From: JAOACQ01 sp049968515
GTDB lineage: Bacteria > Spirochaetota > Brevinematia > Brevinematales > JAOACQ01
Direction: 5' to 3'
Length of the DNA stretch: 44,388 bases
Assembly (NCBI GenBank): GCA_049968515.1
Contig: JBMFQR010000017.1
Span: 1 to 44,388, forward strand
Part shown: positions 1 to 8,677 of the stretch, one piece after another
Layout: every line of letters starts with the position of its first letter
Position numbering within the stretch: position 1 is the first letter of the stretch
Notes under the pieces: generated by a model
Told to the model about the DNA's origin: nothing
The model's input: the letters and a program-made list of their open reading frames with translations, nothing else
Databases searched by the model: none
Translations under genes and position numbers: made by a program

Positions 1-236
1 GGAAGGTTAAATCTTTTTTCACTATAATATAGTAATCTATTAAATCTCATTTCTGAAGACAAGAAGAAGAGATTTAATAGGTCATAGACAATGTTTTCAA
101 GCCCACCTTTCTGCAACTGGTCAAGCCTGCCTAAATTGACAACAACCTCCTGATGAACTTTACCATCTTTATCCCGATAGCTGCGGCAGATTTTCGGATA
201 GATATAATTTTTAGATTTTACCAATTTTAGATACAT
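1..236 (-). CDS. IS1634-like transposase, N-terminal part (cut by window edge)
   Basis: This is the first ~78 codons of a transposase, running off the left edge of the window. The visible protein begins MYLKLVKSKNYIYPKICRSY and continues with YRDKDGKVHQEVVVNLGRLD. That pattern (basic N-terminus, SYRD.DGK..Q.VV.NLGRLD) is typical of the N-termini of IS1634/IS4-group transposases. The catalytic DDE core lies outside the window, so intactness cannot be judged. The ATG at 236 is chosen because the homology starts there. A consensus promoter ends only ~10 bases upstream and there is no Shine-Dalgarno sequence, so the mRNA may be nearly leaderless. I could not identify the terminal inverted repeat of the element. 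Confidence 0.75.
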   Translation of the reverse strand, partial: MYLKLVKSKNYIYPKICRSYRDKDGKVHQEVVVNLGRLDQLQKGGLENIVYDLLNLFFLSSEMRFNRLLYYSEKRFNL

Positions 237-245
237 AATGGGTAT

Positions 246-274
246 ATTATATCATATCCACACTAAAATGTCAA
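246..274 (-). promoter_or_regulatory. Consensus sigma-70 promoter of the transposase
   Basis: On the minus strand TTGACA (274-269) and TATAAT (251-246) are both perfect and separated by exactly 17 bases. The predicted start is near 239, about 3 bases before the transposase ATG. The rest of the 237-452 stretch is AT-rich, and I see no gene in it. Confidence 0.75.
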
Positions 275-452
275 TACTAAATCTAAAAACTTAAAAAATA
301 ATTTATGTATAAGTTGAAAAAGTTGTCCACACAAATTTTGCAAAAAATTGACTTTGAAAATTAAAACTCCTTGAAATACAATAACTTAGTTTTGCACAAT
401 CCCCAATTTTTGCCCTAAATCTGTCAAAGTCGGGAAAAAATAAATATTTTGC

Positions 453-489
453 AAAAAAAAGGGAGATACACCATTGTGTAGCTCCCTTT
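453..489 (-). terminator. Intrinsic terminator after the bactofilin gene
   Basis: Read on the minus strand, a 14-bp stem with one mismatch (AAAGGGAG.TACAC with GTGTA.CTCCCTTT) closes a 4-base loop and is followed by a run of eight T. It lies 25 bases after the bactofilin stop and is the best rho-independent terminator in the window. Confidence 0.9.
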
Positions 490-513
490 ATCCCAAAAAT
501 GCATAATAATCTT

Positions 514-930
514 CTACTTTTTCTGCGGTTGAACACTCTGTGTTGCTTGCGGACGTGCTGAAACAGTTGATGCGGTCCTCTTTTCACCCATTGTACAATT
601 TCCATTAAACATACAACCGCTTTCTATAATTAGCTCTGGCGTTTTAATATCACCGGTAAGTTTGGCATTGTTAAAAAGCTCTACTCTTTCTGTTCCTTCA
701 AGATTCCCATTAATCTGACCATAGTTTGTAATAATTCCTGCTTTAACCGATGCATTCACTATCGCATTTGGTCCGATAATCAGATGACCGGTTGCATCAA
801 TCTGCCCCTCAAACTTTCCCTTAATCATAAGAGACTTTGAAAACTTCATTGTACCCTGAAAATTAATATCCTCTGCAAGAACAGTATCAATCATACTTTC
901 ATCAATGTTAAGTCCATTATCCTTTGGCAT
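514..930 (-). CDS. Bactofilin (polymer-forming cytoskeletal protein)
   Basis: This 138-aa protein belongs to the bactofilin family, which assembles into nucleotide-independent filaments at the inner face of the membrane and takes part in cell shape, wall synthesis or polar organisation. Residues ~20-115 carry the short hydrophobic repeats of the right-handed beta-helix (INFQGTMKFSKSLMIKGKFE, GHLIIGPNAIVNASVKAG, then ELFNNAKLTGDIKTPELIIE). They are flanked by a charged N-terminus and a polar Ala/Gln/Lys-rich tail (~116-138). The start has a GGAGG seven bases upstream. It lies 26 bases after tRNA-Val and is probably co-transcribed with it, ending at the strong terminator at 453-489. No M23 peptidase or other morphogenesis partner is adjacent, so the specific process it serves is unknown. 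Confidence 0.9.
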   Translation of the reverse strand: MPKDNGLNIDESMIDTVLAEDINFQGTMKFSKSLMIKGKFEGQIDATGHLIIGPNAIVNASVKAGIITNYGQINGNLEGTERVELFNNAKLTGDIKTPELIIESGCMFNGNCTMGEKRTASTVSARPQATQSVQPQKK

Positions 931-956
931 AGAGCCTCCTTTTTTATTTTGAAATC

Positions 957-1030
957 TGGGCGCTACAGGATTTGAACCTGTGACCCCCTGCTTGTAAGGC
1001 AGGTGCTCTGAACCCCTGAGCTAAGCGCCC
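957..1030 (-). tRNA. tRNA-Val (anticodon UAC)
   Basis: A cloverleaf is readable on the minus strand. The acceptor strand GGGCGCT pairs with AGCGCCC. The D arm contains TAGCTCAG, the anticodon stem CCTGC/GCAGG holds loop CTTACAA with anticodon TAC, and the T arm ACAGG-TTCAAAT-CCTGT closes it. The discriminator is A and the 3' CCA is not encoded. Confidence 0.96.
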
Positions 1031-1045
1031 GAAAAAAGTAACAAT

Positions 1046-1074
1046 ATTTTAGCTCATTTTCTAAATTCAGTCAA
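1046..1074 (-). promoter_or_regulatory. Promoter of tRNA-Val / bactofilin
   Basis: Minus strand TTGACT (1074-1069), 17-base spacer, TAAAAT (1051-1046). The predicted start is ~8 bases before the tRNA 5' end. Confidence 0.7.
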
Positions 1075-1089
1075 ATTTTGAAACCCTCC

Positions 1090-1118
1090 TGATTCTTAAA
1101 ACTCTGTGTGAAGAATCA
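1090..1118 (-). terminator. Hairpin at the end of the V-ATPase operon
   Basis: TGATTCTT (1118-1111) pairs with AAGAATCA (1097-1090) around a 13-base loop, 9 bases after the atpK stop. There is no clear U-run after the stem, so it is at best a weak terminator or a 3'-stabilising hairpin. Confidence 0.4.
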
Positions 1119-1126
1119 GTATATTT

Positions 1127-1591
1127 TTACTTTCCCATCAGCCCTGTCATCAATATCGAAGCCACAAGAGAAAGAATGGCATAAAATTCCGGCAGAGCAG
1201 CCATCACAAGTCCTGGTACAAGAGTGTCATGTCCGGCACCTATAGCAGAAGCACTCGAGGCACAAACTTTTCCCTGATATATTGCAGACACAAGACAGGC
1301 AATTCCCACCATTATGCCGGCACCGAGAACAAGTGCACCCTGAAAAATACTCATATTCGAGCTTACATAACCGGAATAGATAAAGAATGCCACAAAACCA
1401 TAAATACCCTGTGTGGAGGGCAAAACAGAAGCAACAAGCAAAGTACCAAAGGCATCCGGCCTTTTCCTTAAGGCACCAATGGCTGTGCTTCCACTAATTA
1501 CGAGCCCCATTGCAGAACCAGTCCCCGAAAGCCCAACCATCAAACCCAATCCAATGGCTGCAAGAACATATGCTACACTACTCATTTCCAT
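1127..1591 (-). CDS. atpK: V-type ATPase subunit K (membrane rotor proteolipid)
   Basis: This 154-aa protein has four transmembrane helices arranged as two hairpins, the size of the duplicated V-type c subunit. It forms the rotor ring that carries ions across the membrane. The ion-binding glutamate is E135 in LPEFYAIL (helix 4). Compared from memory with Enterococcus hirae NtpK, the Na+ ligands L61, T64, Q65, Q110 and E139 correspond here to L57, T60, Q61 (LPSTQGIY), Q106 (YQGKV) and E135, and the supporting tyrosine is Y64. Sodium coupling is therefore likely. The gene is the last of the ATPase operon, 76 bases after atpI. An AAGGAG lies upstream of the chosen ATG. Confidence 0.95.
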   Translation of the reverse strand: MEMSSVAYVLAAIGLGLMVGLSGTGSAMGLVISGSTAIGALRKRPDAFGTLLVASVLPSTQGIYGFVAFFIYSGYVSSNMSIFQGALVLGAGIMVGIACLVSAIYQGKVCASSASAIGAGHDTLVPGLVMAALPEFYAILSLVASILMTGLMGK

Positions 1592-1667
1592 AAGACATTC
1601 TCCTTACCTGAGTATAGAGATATACCCTGCATCTAACTAAAAAGTATATCTCTATACCCGGACAAAA

Positions 1668-3527
1668 TTATTTTACACTTTCAGTTTTCCTAAATGGCCT
1701 GTATGGCCTGCCACCACCTGTATAACCCAGAGCTTTGTAAAACTCAAGCAGGGTAAGTCTTAAGGGATGTACAAATGCTCCAAGTACAGCAAGGACAAGA
1801 TTCAAACCATGTCCTACTGTAAGAATTAATATCATACCAATCATACCAGGTATACTTTTACCATCTCCTCTCGCCATAAGAGCTATTTGATTAAAGGCGT
1901 TCCCCAGTAGACCACCAGCAAGACCAAGTGCAAAAAGTCTCAAATAGGAAAGTATATCACCCGGCACACCGGTAACAATACCATACAACTCCCATAAACC
2001 AACTAAAGGCCTGAAATATATCTTCATACCAAGATTATTAAACAAAAGGACTAAAAGAAGTCCACTTATAACCATAACTCCGGAGATTATCTTCGGAAAA
2101 GGTATGAAGCCAAGTATTTTTTTAATAGCTATAGGACCAATACTTACATCGCCCTCAATCAGAAAGAGAATGCTGTATATTAAAACTCCGGTAAAAAGCA
2201 AAAATGTCCCAAGTGGCTGTAATCCTCCCACAACTCCATGAAGTCTCATTTTATTGACGATCTGAAGTATATACCCTACGGCAACCTGTATCACACCAAG
2301 CAATATTGCAAATCCCATCGCCGAATTCATATCAGTAAAAAGTACCAGCTTTTTCAACTCCGCCGGAACAGAAAGTTTTAGAATCTCCATGCCAAAAAAT
2401 GTATTCAGGATTATTCCAGCAATAATAGTAGCAATACTTAATACTACGCCGAGAAGGGCTATGGATTTCAAATTTCTATCTTTTATTAACAGAAAGGCAA
2501 AGAATGAAAACATTAAAAGTATAATCCCGTAACCAACATCTGCAATACATAAACCAAAAAATAATGCAAAAAATGGTGCAGTAAAGGGAGTTGGATCTAT
2601 TTCATAATACTGTGGCAGGCTATTCAATTTAGTAATTGTCTCGAAAAGAGAGGAAAATTTATCGTTCTTTAATTTTACAGGAACATTCTCAGTCATTGAA
2701 GGGGTTTCAATTATATAAATCACGTCATTTTTTTCTAAAAACTCAACTAATTTTTTTTCAGATTTCACAGGGAAATAACCTGTAATATATAAAACCTTAT
2801 CTTCAACCAGATTTGTAAACCCCTCCCTGCCAATCTCAAAGAAGAGTTCATCAGAAAGTATGTTCATTTCCTCATTAAGCTGTTGAATATAGCACCCGAG
2901 GGATTTTATTGAGAGAATATTCTCCTTTAGAAGAGTCTCAAGATGGTTCCTGTAGGTTCTTACCTCTGAAAGTTTTTTCATCGGGACCTTTTCAACTTTT
3001 GGTTCAGATAATTCAATTTCTTCTGTTGAAAAAAGCACAAAATACACTATATTTCCGATTTTATTGACCTCTTCAATCACATAGTCTTCTTTTTTTAACT
3101 TTTCAAACTCCTCTGTGGTACAGCTATAAAATTTGAAATGAATTCTTTCCTCTTCAAGCCTTGCAAATATAATCGGATCAAATTCACCCCATTTTTCAAG
3201 TGTCTTTATTTCATCATCAGTAGATTTTATATTTTCAGTTAATGTCTCATATTCTTTCTGAAGATTCTCAATTCTATTAAGTAGATTTTCCATACTTTCA
3301 AAAACAACAGGTTTTTCAGCCTTCTTTTCATCCCTGAGAAAAGATGAAACAAAGTCTTTTGCCTTTTTTATTCTAAAAATTTCTTTCTTTATACTTAAAA
3401 TTTTATCATTCTCTTTTGAGAGATCAACATTCAAATCAACAACTCCAACATCCTGTAATCCTTCTAAAAAAACCTCCTTAAAAGGCTCATAAATCAGCAC
3501 AGAAATCTTCTTCATCTTTTCTACCAT
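1668..3527 (-). CDS. atpI: V-type ATPase subunit I (stator a-subunit)
   Basis: This 619-aa protein matches the family length. The N-terminal half (to ~320) is cytoplasmic, rich in charged coiled-coil segments, and binds the peripheral stalk. The C-terminal half (~320-600) has about seven transmembrane helices that form the ion half-channels against the K ring. The functionally essential arginine region is visible as the HPLRLTLLEFYKALGYTGGG segment near the C-terminus. The gene follows atpD with no gap: its ATG begins directly after the atpD stop. This implies translational coupling in the operon. Confidence 0.95.
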   Translation of the reverse strand: MVEKMKKISVLIYEPFKEVFLEGLQDVGVVDLNVDLSKENDKILSIKKEIFRIKKAKDFVSSFLRDEKKAEKPVVFESMENLLNRIENLQKEYETLTENIKSTDDEIKTLEKWGEFDPIIFARLEEERIHFKFYSCTTEEFEKLKKEDYVIEEVNKIGNIVYFVLFSTEEIELSEPKVEKVPMKKLSEVRTYRNHLETLLKENILSIKSLGCYIQQLNEEMNILSDELFFEIGREGFTNLVEDKVLYITGYFPVKSEKKLVEFLEKNDVIYIIETPSMTENVPVKLKNDKFSSLFETITKLNSLPQYYEIDPTPFTAPFFALFFGLCIADVGYGIILLMFSFFAFLLIKDRNLKSIALLGVVLSIATIIAGIILNTFFGMEILKLSVPAELKKLVLFTDMNSAMGFAILLGVIQVAVGYILQIVNKMRLHGVVGGLQPLGTFLLFTGVLIYSILFLIEGDVSIGPIAIKKILGFIPFPKIISGVMVISGLLLVLLFNNLGMKIYFRPLVGLWELYGIVTGVPGDILSYLRLFALGLAGGLLGNAFNQIALMARGDGKSIPGMIGMILILTVGHGLNLVLAVLGAFVHPLRLTLLEFYKALGYTGGGRPYRPFRKTESVK

Positions 3528-4118
3528 TTAAGCCCCCACATTCCTCTGCTTTGTAATCTTCTGTGCAGATTTATCAAGATTATCAACATCCTCAAGATAC
3601 CTTTTTATCTTTCTGATAGCCTCGGCATAAGCAGGAATCTGTACCTTCTCGTATAAATTAACCTTCTGTGTAGTCTTTTTTCTTGCATATTCTAAAATTT
3701 CTATCTTTCTCTTTGCAATCTCTATTTCCACAATTAATCTGACAAGCTCTTTAAGGTAATCAATGCCATACAGAATCCACGCAGGACTATTAAATATTGA
3801 AAAGTTGGCAATTGATATCTCAATATCCTCTAAGAGAGGAGATTTTACTCCTGCTATCTTCTGAACATTCAATAAAATCTGTTTTAAGGCAAAAACCCCC
3901 TTTGGAAATTCATTCCACAAACCTGAAAAAGATTCCATTTCAGCAATTTTCTTACTATATCTCTCATTAAGAGTCACAAGGTTATCTTTTTCCTTCTTTA
4001 TTATAAGTCTTAAAGCTGATTCCTTGCTCTTTAAAGTAGGCAGAGCAGATTCTCTTATACGAAGTTGTTTTGAAAGCTCTTGCATTGATACTTTGTTAAA
4101 CTGATATTTTATAGCCAT
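3528..4118 (-). CDS. atpD: V-type ATPase subunit D (central stalk)
   Basis: This 196-aa protein is the rotor shaft that passes rotation from the A3B3 head to the membrane ring. It is long and helical, with antiparallel coiled-coil ends (KYQFNKVSMQELSKQLRIRE at the start, KRYLEDVDNLDKSAQKITKQ near the end), as in other V-type D subunits. Its start lies 3 bases after the atpB stop. No F subunit, the usual partner of D, is present in the operon. The same absence is known from the spirochaete/chlamydial operon type. Confidence 0.93.
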   Translation of the reverse strand: MAIKYQFNKVSMQELSKQLRIRESALPTLKSKESALRLIIKKEKDNLVTLNERYSKKIAEMESFSGLWNEFPKGVFALKQILLNVQKIAGVKSPLLEDIEISIANFSIFNSPAWILYGIDYLKELVRLIVEIEIAKRKIEILEYARKKTTQKVNLYEKVQIPAYAEAIRKIKRYLEDVDNLDKSAQKITKQRNVGA

Positions 4119-4121
4119 TCT

Positions 4122-5441
4122 TTAACCCTTCCAGTACTTAGAAACAAGTGATTCTTTTATACCAACCTCAGAGGGCTTAAAATATTTTGCAAAAAGCTGC
4201 CAGGCAGTATCAAGCATTTCATCAATCGAAATGTTAACATCAATTGCAAGAAGTCTTTCAGAATAATCAGAAGCAAAAAGTATTGCCCTCTCATCATAAT
4301 CAGTAAGGTCAAAGCCATTATCCCTTTTGGTTTTGGCATTTGCCGCATCAGCATAAAGCCTCACCGCTGCATTCATAACTTGTGGATGATCCTCTCTCGT
4401 CTTCTTTCCAATAACAAGCTGCTTCAATCTTGAAAGAGACCTAAATGGGTCAACAATTACCTTGTTTATATCTGTATCCTTTCTCAAAAATAGCTGCCCC
4501 TCCGTTATATATCCTGTATTATCCGGAATAGCATGTGTAATATCCCCTCCAGAAAGTGTCGTAACAGCAATAATCGTTATTGAACCCCCATCCGGGAACT
4601 GAACAGCTTTTTCATAAATCTTCGCAAGGTCTGAATATAATGAACCAGGCATAGAATCCTTGGAAGGTATCTGATCCATCTTATTTGAAACAATCGCAAG
4701 TGCATCAGCATAAAGTGTCATATCAGTAAGCAAAACCAGAACCTTCTGTTTTTTATCAACTGCAAAATATTCAGCTGCTGTTAATGCCATATCTGGAACA
4801 AGAAGCCTCTCAACAGGAGGATCCTCTGTAGTATTGATGAAACATATAATCTTATCAAGTGCCCCGGCAAAATCGAAAAGATTCTTATAGTAAAGATAGT
4901 CATCATTTGACATACCCATTCCGCCGAGTATTATCTTATCTGCTTTTGCCCTTAATGCTACATTTGCCATAACCTGATTATATGGCTGATCAGGATCGGC
5001 AAAAAATGGGATCTTCTGTCCTGTAACGAGAGTGTTATTAAGGTCTATACCAGCAATACCTGTTGCAATCAACTCCGAAGGCTGTTTTCTCCTTACAGGA
5101 TTTGCTGCAGGTCCACCTATCTCCCTTTCTTCTCCATCTATTTCAGGACCACCATCTATCGGAATGCCATAGGCATTAAAAAATCTCCCTGCAAGAGAAT
5201 CAGAAACCTTTAATGTTGGTGGTTTGCCGGTAAAAACAACCTCCGCTTTTGTGCCAATGCCAGCAGTTCCCTGAAAAACCTGAAGTGTAACTTCATTGCC
5301 AATAATCTTTACAACCTGTGCTGCCTTGCCATCAACATAAGCAAGCTCTTCGTTTTTAACACCTGTTGCCTCAAGACTGCAGGTTGCCTTTGTTATTTTA
5401 CTAATCTTTGTATATACTTTCTGAAATGCCTTCTTCTCCAT
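4122..5441 (-). CDS. atpB: V-type ATPase subunit B (non-catalytic head subunit)
   Basis: The 439-aa B subunit alternates with A in the hexameric head and contributes residues to the catalytic interface. It shows the N-terminal beta-barrel (residues ~15-80), the nucleotide-binding fold with the degenerate loop expected for B (GIAGIDLNNTLVTGQKIPFF in place of a GKT P-loop), and the DMTLYADAL and RGYP-like C-terminal regions. Its ATG overlaps the stop of atpA by one base, so the two are translationally coupled. The family assignment is unambiguous. Confidence 0.96.
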   Translation of the reverse strand: MEKKAFQKVYTKISKITKATCSLEATGVKNEELAYVDGKAAQVVKIIGNEVTLQVFQGTAGIGTKAEVVFTGKPPTLKVSDSLAGRFFNAYGIPIDGGPEIDGEEREIGGPAANPVRRKQPSELIATGIAGIDLNNTLVTGQKIPFFADPDQPYNQVMANVALRAKADKIILGGMGMSNDDYLYYKNLFDFAGALDKIICFINTTEDPPVERLLVPDMALTAAEYFAVDKKQKVLVLLTDMTLYADALAIVSNKMDQIPSKDSMPGSLYSDLAKIYEKAVQFPDGGSITIIAVTTLSGGDITHAIPDNTGYITEGQLFLRKDTDINKVIVDPFRSLSRLKQLVIGKKTREDHPQVMNAAVRLYADAANAKTKRDNGFDLTDYDERAILFASDYSERLLAIDVNISIDEMLDTAWQLFAKYFKPSEVGIKESLVSKYWKG

Positions 5442-7192
5442 TATCTCCCCCTCTTTTCAATAAGCTGAAAGATTTTTGCTTCATAAGATTTAAACTCACT
5501 CGAATTAAACTCAGAATAGTTCATCTGCTTTAGAAGATTAATTATCTCTTTGAAATAAGGTATAACCTCTTCAAAACTATCAAACTCATATTTTTTTTCG
5601 CAAACCTTTAAAACAAGATCCAGCATATATCTTTGTCTTGGGAAAGGAGTTATCGAGTCAATCTTATCAAATGCATCCTGTTGCATTAAAACAAAATCAA
5701 TAACCTCTGATTTCCAAAAGGTGACATGAAATTCGACAGGCACACTATCATCACCCAAAATTGTTATCTGTTCATAAGCCTCACGCCCTCTTTGAGACCA
5801 GTTTTTAGCCTTTAAGACATTATCAACCCATTCAGGACCTACATTCTTAGCAAAATATTCCTGTATTTCAGGATATTCGAGATACTTGGAATAGCTTTCG
5901 AGAGGATCAACTGCTGGATATCTTTTTGAATCAGCTCTCGACTGGGAAAGTGCATAAAAGCATCTTGCCACCTTTTTTGTTGCTTCAGTAACCGGTTCCT
6001 TAAGATTACCACCAGCAGGAGAAACAGTACCTATAAAAGTCACAGATCCCTCAGAGCCATTTCTGAGTCTGACAATTCCGGCTCTCGCATAAAAGTTAGC
6101 AATTACTGCCGGTAAGTCCATAGGAAATGCATCAGGTCCCGGTAATTCTTCAAGCCTGTTTGACATCTCCCTTAAGGCCTGTGCCCATCTCGATGTAGAA
6201 TCAGCAAGCATAAGTACCTTAAGTCCCATCTGTCTGTAGTACTCAGCAATTGTCATTGCAGTATAAACAGAAGCCTCCCTTGCTGCGACAGGCATATTTG
6301 AGGTATTGCAGATAATTATTGTTCTTTCCATTAGCTTTCTGCCCGTTCTCGGATCAATAAGCTCTGGAAACTCAGTGAAAAGCTCAACAACCTCATTTGC
6401 TCTCTCTCCACAGGCAGCAAATATTATCATATCTGCTTCTGCATTCTTTGAGATGGCGTGCTGGAGCACGGTCTTTCCACAACCGAATGGCCCGGGAATA
6501 AAACCTGTGCCACCTTCCGCCATTGGATTAAACATATCTATTATTCTCACACCGGTCTCAAGTACCTTATAAGGCCTTGGTTTTTCAATATATGCCTTGA
6601 TTGGTATTTTTACAGGCCATCTCTGTACCATTGTCACAGACCTTGTCTCTCCATTTTCTCCTTCCAGAACTGCAATTTCATCCTCAATTCTGTATGAATC
6701 CTTCTTTGCAATCTTTTTAATCTTCCACTTTCCCGCAAGATTGAAAGGCACCATTATCTTATGTTCTATCCAGTTTTCCATCACCCAGGCAAGCCAGTCG
6801 CCAGCAAAAACATAATCCCCTTCCTTTACAAGGGGAGTAAAATTATACTTTACCTCTTTATCAAGTGCAGGTGTATATTCTCCTCGCTTTAAGAAGATTC
6901 CATGTTTTGCATATAGATCATTTAAAAGGCCATCGTAAACTTTTGAAAGTAGTCCGGGTCCCAAATCTATCTCAAGCATATGTCCACTAAATTCTACCTT
7001 ATCATCTATCTTTAAACCTCTTGTGCTTTCAAAAATCTGGGCATAAGCAGTATTACCACTCACTTTTATTACCTCCCCCATTAGCCTGCCGTCGGGTGCC
7101 AGCACATAACATATTTCATTCTGACTTACAGGACCATCAACCTCTATGGAAAGAAGGTTTGCAACTATTCCTTTTACTTTACCACCCGTCAT
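5441..7192 (-). CDS. atpA: V-type ATPase catalytic subunit A
   Basis: The 583-aa catalytic subunit hydrolyses or makes ATP in the A3B3 head. The Walker A loop GPFGCGKT sits at residues 234-241, and ACGERANEV follows it with the catalytic glutamate. The non-homologous insertion typical of V-type A subunits (~110-200) is present. SNMPVAAREASVYTAMTIAE and LADSTSRWAQALREMS are further strong family blocks. The start overlaps the end of the DUF2764 gene by four bases. The gene belongs to the E-DUF2764-A-B-D-I-K operon. Confidence 0.97.
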   Translation of the reverse strand: MTGGKVKGIVANLLSIEVDGPVSQNEICYVLAPDGRLMGEVIKVSGNTAYAQIFESTRGLKIDDKVEFSGHMLEIDLGPGLLSKVYDGLLNDLYAKHGIFLKRGEYTPALDKEVKYNFTPLVKEGDYVFAGDWLAWVMENWIEHKIMVPFNLAGKWKIKKIAKKDSYRIEDEIAVLEGENGETRSVTMVQRWPVKIPIKAYIEKPRPYKVLETGVRIIDMFNPMAEGGTGFIPGPFGCGKTVLQHAISKNAEADMIIFAACGERANEVVELFTEFPELIDPRTGRKLMERTIIICNTSNMPVAAREASVYTAMTIAEYYRQMGLKVLMLADSTSRWAQALREMSNRLEELPGPDAFPMDLPAVIANFYARAGIVRLRNGSEGSVTFIGTVSPAGGNLKEPVTEATKKVARCFYALSQSRADSKRYPAVDPLESYSKYLEYPEIQEYFAKNVGPEWVDNVLKAKNWSQRGREAYEQITILGDDSVPVEFHVTFWKSEVIDFVLMQQDAFDKIDSITPFPRQRYMLDLVLKVCEKKYEFDSFEEVIPYFKEIINLLKQMNYSEFNSSEFKSYEAKIFQLIEKRGR

Positions 7193-8031
7193 TTTACACT
7201 CCCCTTTATCCTCTGAAATTCCGGTGGAAAGGAAATTCGTGCTTTAAAAGAAGCTAAAAGCTCATCAAGCCTTTCCTTTCCTTTCTCAGGACTTAATTTT
7301 TTCCATCTCTCGACAGAAAAAAGCTTGACTCCTATGGCAAAAACATTTGTAACTGCAAAAAAATCATCGCCCACAAGCAAATCCAACATTTCCCATCTCG
7401 CATTTTCAATAATCTCTTCAAAACCAACGAGGTCATTTTTATGAAGGGCATCATTCATCTTTTCAATAAATGGAAATTCAATGGCAAAACCCATATCTGC
7501 AGAAGAAGATTTCACAATTCTTTCATAATATTCACCAAAAGGAATTAATTTCTCTTCCTCAAATTTATTTTTATGCCTCATTACCATTGCAGAAGAAATA
7601 TTTTTCAATACAAGCTCAATATCAGTATAATATCTCTTTACAAATGGATATACATCAAGCTCTTCAAGACTTTCATAAAAAAGATAGGTTAACTCATCTA
7701 TCTCTATCATCTTTGGAAACAATCTTTTGCCTTCTTTCCTTAGAAAAAAATAATCCGACAAAAAGGGCAAAAAATCAGAACTATCTTTTATGTTTTCAAG
7801 AAACTCCTCTTTTGAATAGTAGGATGGAGTATGATAAAAATCTTCTTCACTCTTAAAATAAACTGCATTTTTAATATCCTGAAATATATACATCATCTTT
7901 AAATTTTTAAAGTCCAGCGGATGTAATTCTGCCTCGCAAAAATCCAGAAACTCATCGAGAGGCATCCCTTTGGTCTCTCCATGAAGTATAACCTCTGGAA
8001 GACTTGCTATCAGATAGTAATATCTTCTCAT
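7189..8031 (-). CDS. DUF2764 family protein in the V-ATPase operon (C-subunit position)
   Basis: The 280-aa soluble protein starts MRRYYYLIASLPEVILHGET, the characteristic N-terminus of the DUF2764 family. This family is known almost only from V-ATPase operons of the spirochaete/Chlamydia layout, between E and A. It is helical and acidic and has no enzymatic motif. By position and helical character it probably replaces subunit C, the collar that joins the central stalk to the membrane rotor, but I know of no direct demonstration. It overlaps atpE and atpA by four bases each, so it is translated as part of the operon. Confidence 0.85.
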   Translation of the reverse strand: MRRYYYLIASLPEVILHGETKGMPLDEFLDFCEAELHPLDFKNLKMMYIFQDIKNAVYFKSEEDFYHTPSYYSKEEFLENIKDSSDFLPFLSDYFFLRKEGKRLFPKMIEIDELTYLFYESLEELDVYPFVKRYYTDIELVLKNISSAMVMRHKNKFEEEKLIPFGEYYERIVKSSSADMGFAIEFPFIEKMNDALHKNDLVGFEEIIENARWEMLDLLVGDDFFAVTNVFAIGVKLFSVERWKKLSPEKGKERLDELLASFKARISFPPEFQRIKGSVK

Positions 8032-8642
8032 TTATTCTCCAGCGAAAATAATAATTCCTTTGTTTTTTGTTTCAAAAAGGAAGAGAAAAATTGATTCAAA
8101 TCATCATCAGTAAACGAAAGAACAAAGTTGCCATTCTTTGGCTGAATCTTAAATCCATTGGGGATTTTATCAAAACTTATCACAACATTTTTTTCAAAAA
8201 GAGACTTCACCTTTTTAGAAAAAAGCTTTTCAAAATCTTTTTTCTTATTTTCTGGAAGTATTACCTCCAGCTCAGGGTAGGAGGTAAAATCCCACTTTTT
8301 TACAATTTCAAGCAGAATATCTTTAATAAAATCCACATCCGAGATTGACAAAGAAATATCACCCTGTAAAGCATTTTTGGCTATAAAGTTTGCAAGCTCC
8401 TGTTTCAAGGAAAGTTTGACCTGATCTGCTGCTGATTTAAACTCAACAAGGGACTTTTTATATAACTCTTCTTTTTCTTGATTCGCCTTTTTTAATATTT
8501 CCTCTTTTTCCCTTTCAGCCTGTTTGACAATCTCTTCAGCCTTTTTCTTCGCCTCAGAAATAATGCTTTCTGCTTCACTCTTTGCTTTCTGAACACCTTC
8601 AGAATAAATCTTTTCTGCTAATTTCTGGAGCTTTTCGTCCAT
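8028..8642 (-). CDS. atpE: V-type ATPase subunit E (peripheral stalk)
   Basis: This 204-aa protein is the first gene of the operon. Residues ~10-75 form a long charged heptad-type helix (AKSEAESIISEAKKKAEEIV, then KQAEREKEEILKKANQEKEE), followed by a mixed globular C-terminal domain that binds the top of the head. Normally E pairs with a G/H helix to make the stalk. No G/H gene is seen here, as in spirochaete operons. The 5' leader is about 30 bases from the promoter at 8678-8706. Confidence 0.9.
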   Translation of the reverse strand: MDEKLQKLAEKIYSEGVQKAKSEAESIISEAKKKAEEIVKQAEREKEEILKKANQEKEELYKKSLVEFKSAADQVKLSLKQELANFIAKNALQGDISLSISDVDFIKDILLEIVKKWDFTSYPELEVILPENKKKDFEKLFSKKVKSLFEKNVVISFDKIPNGFKIQPKNGNFVLSFTDDDLNQFFSSFLKQKTKELLFSLENK

Positions 8643-8677
8643 TTTAGCCCCCTCACTTATGAATTTTTATGCTTTTA

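Noticed and set aside
303..605. 100-codon minus-strand frame overlapping the bactofilin end
   Set aside because: It crosses the strong terminator at 453-489 and overlaps bactofilin codons in another frame.
7470..7856. 128-codon plus-strand frame within the DUF2764 gene
   Set aside because: It is antisense to a well-supported operon gene and has no recognised motif or ribosome site.
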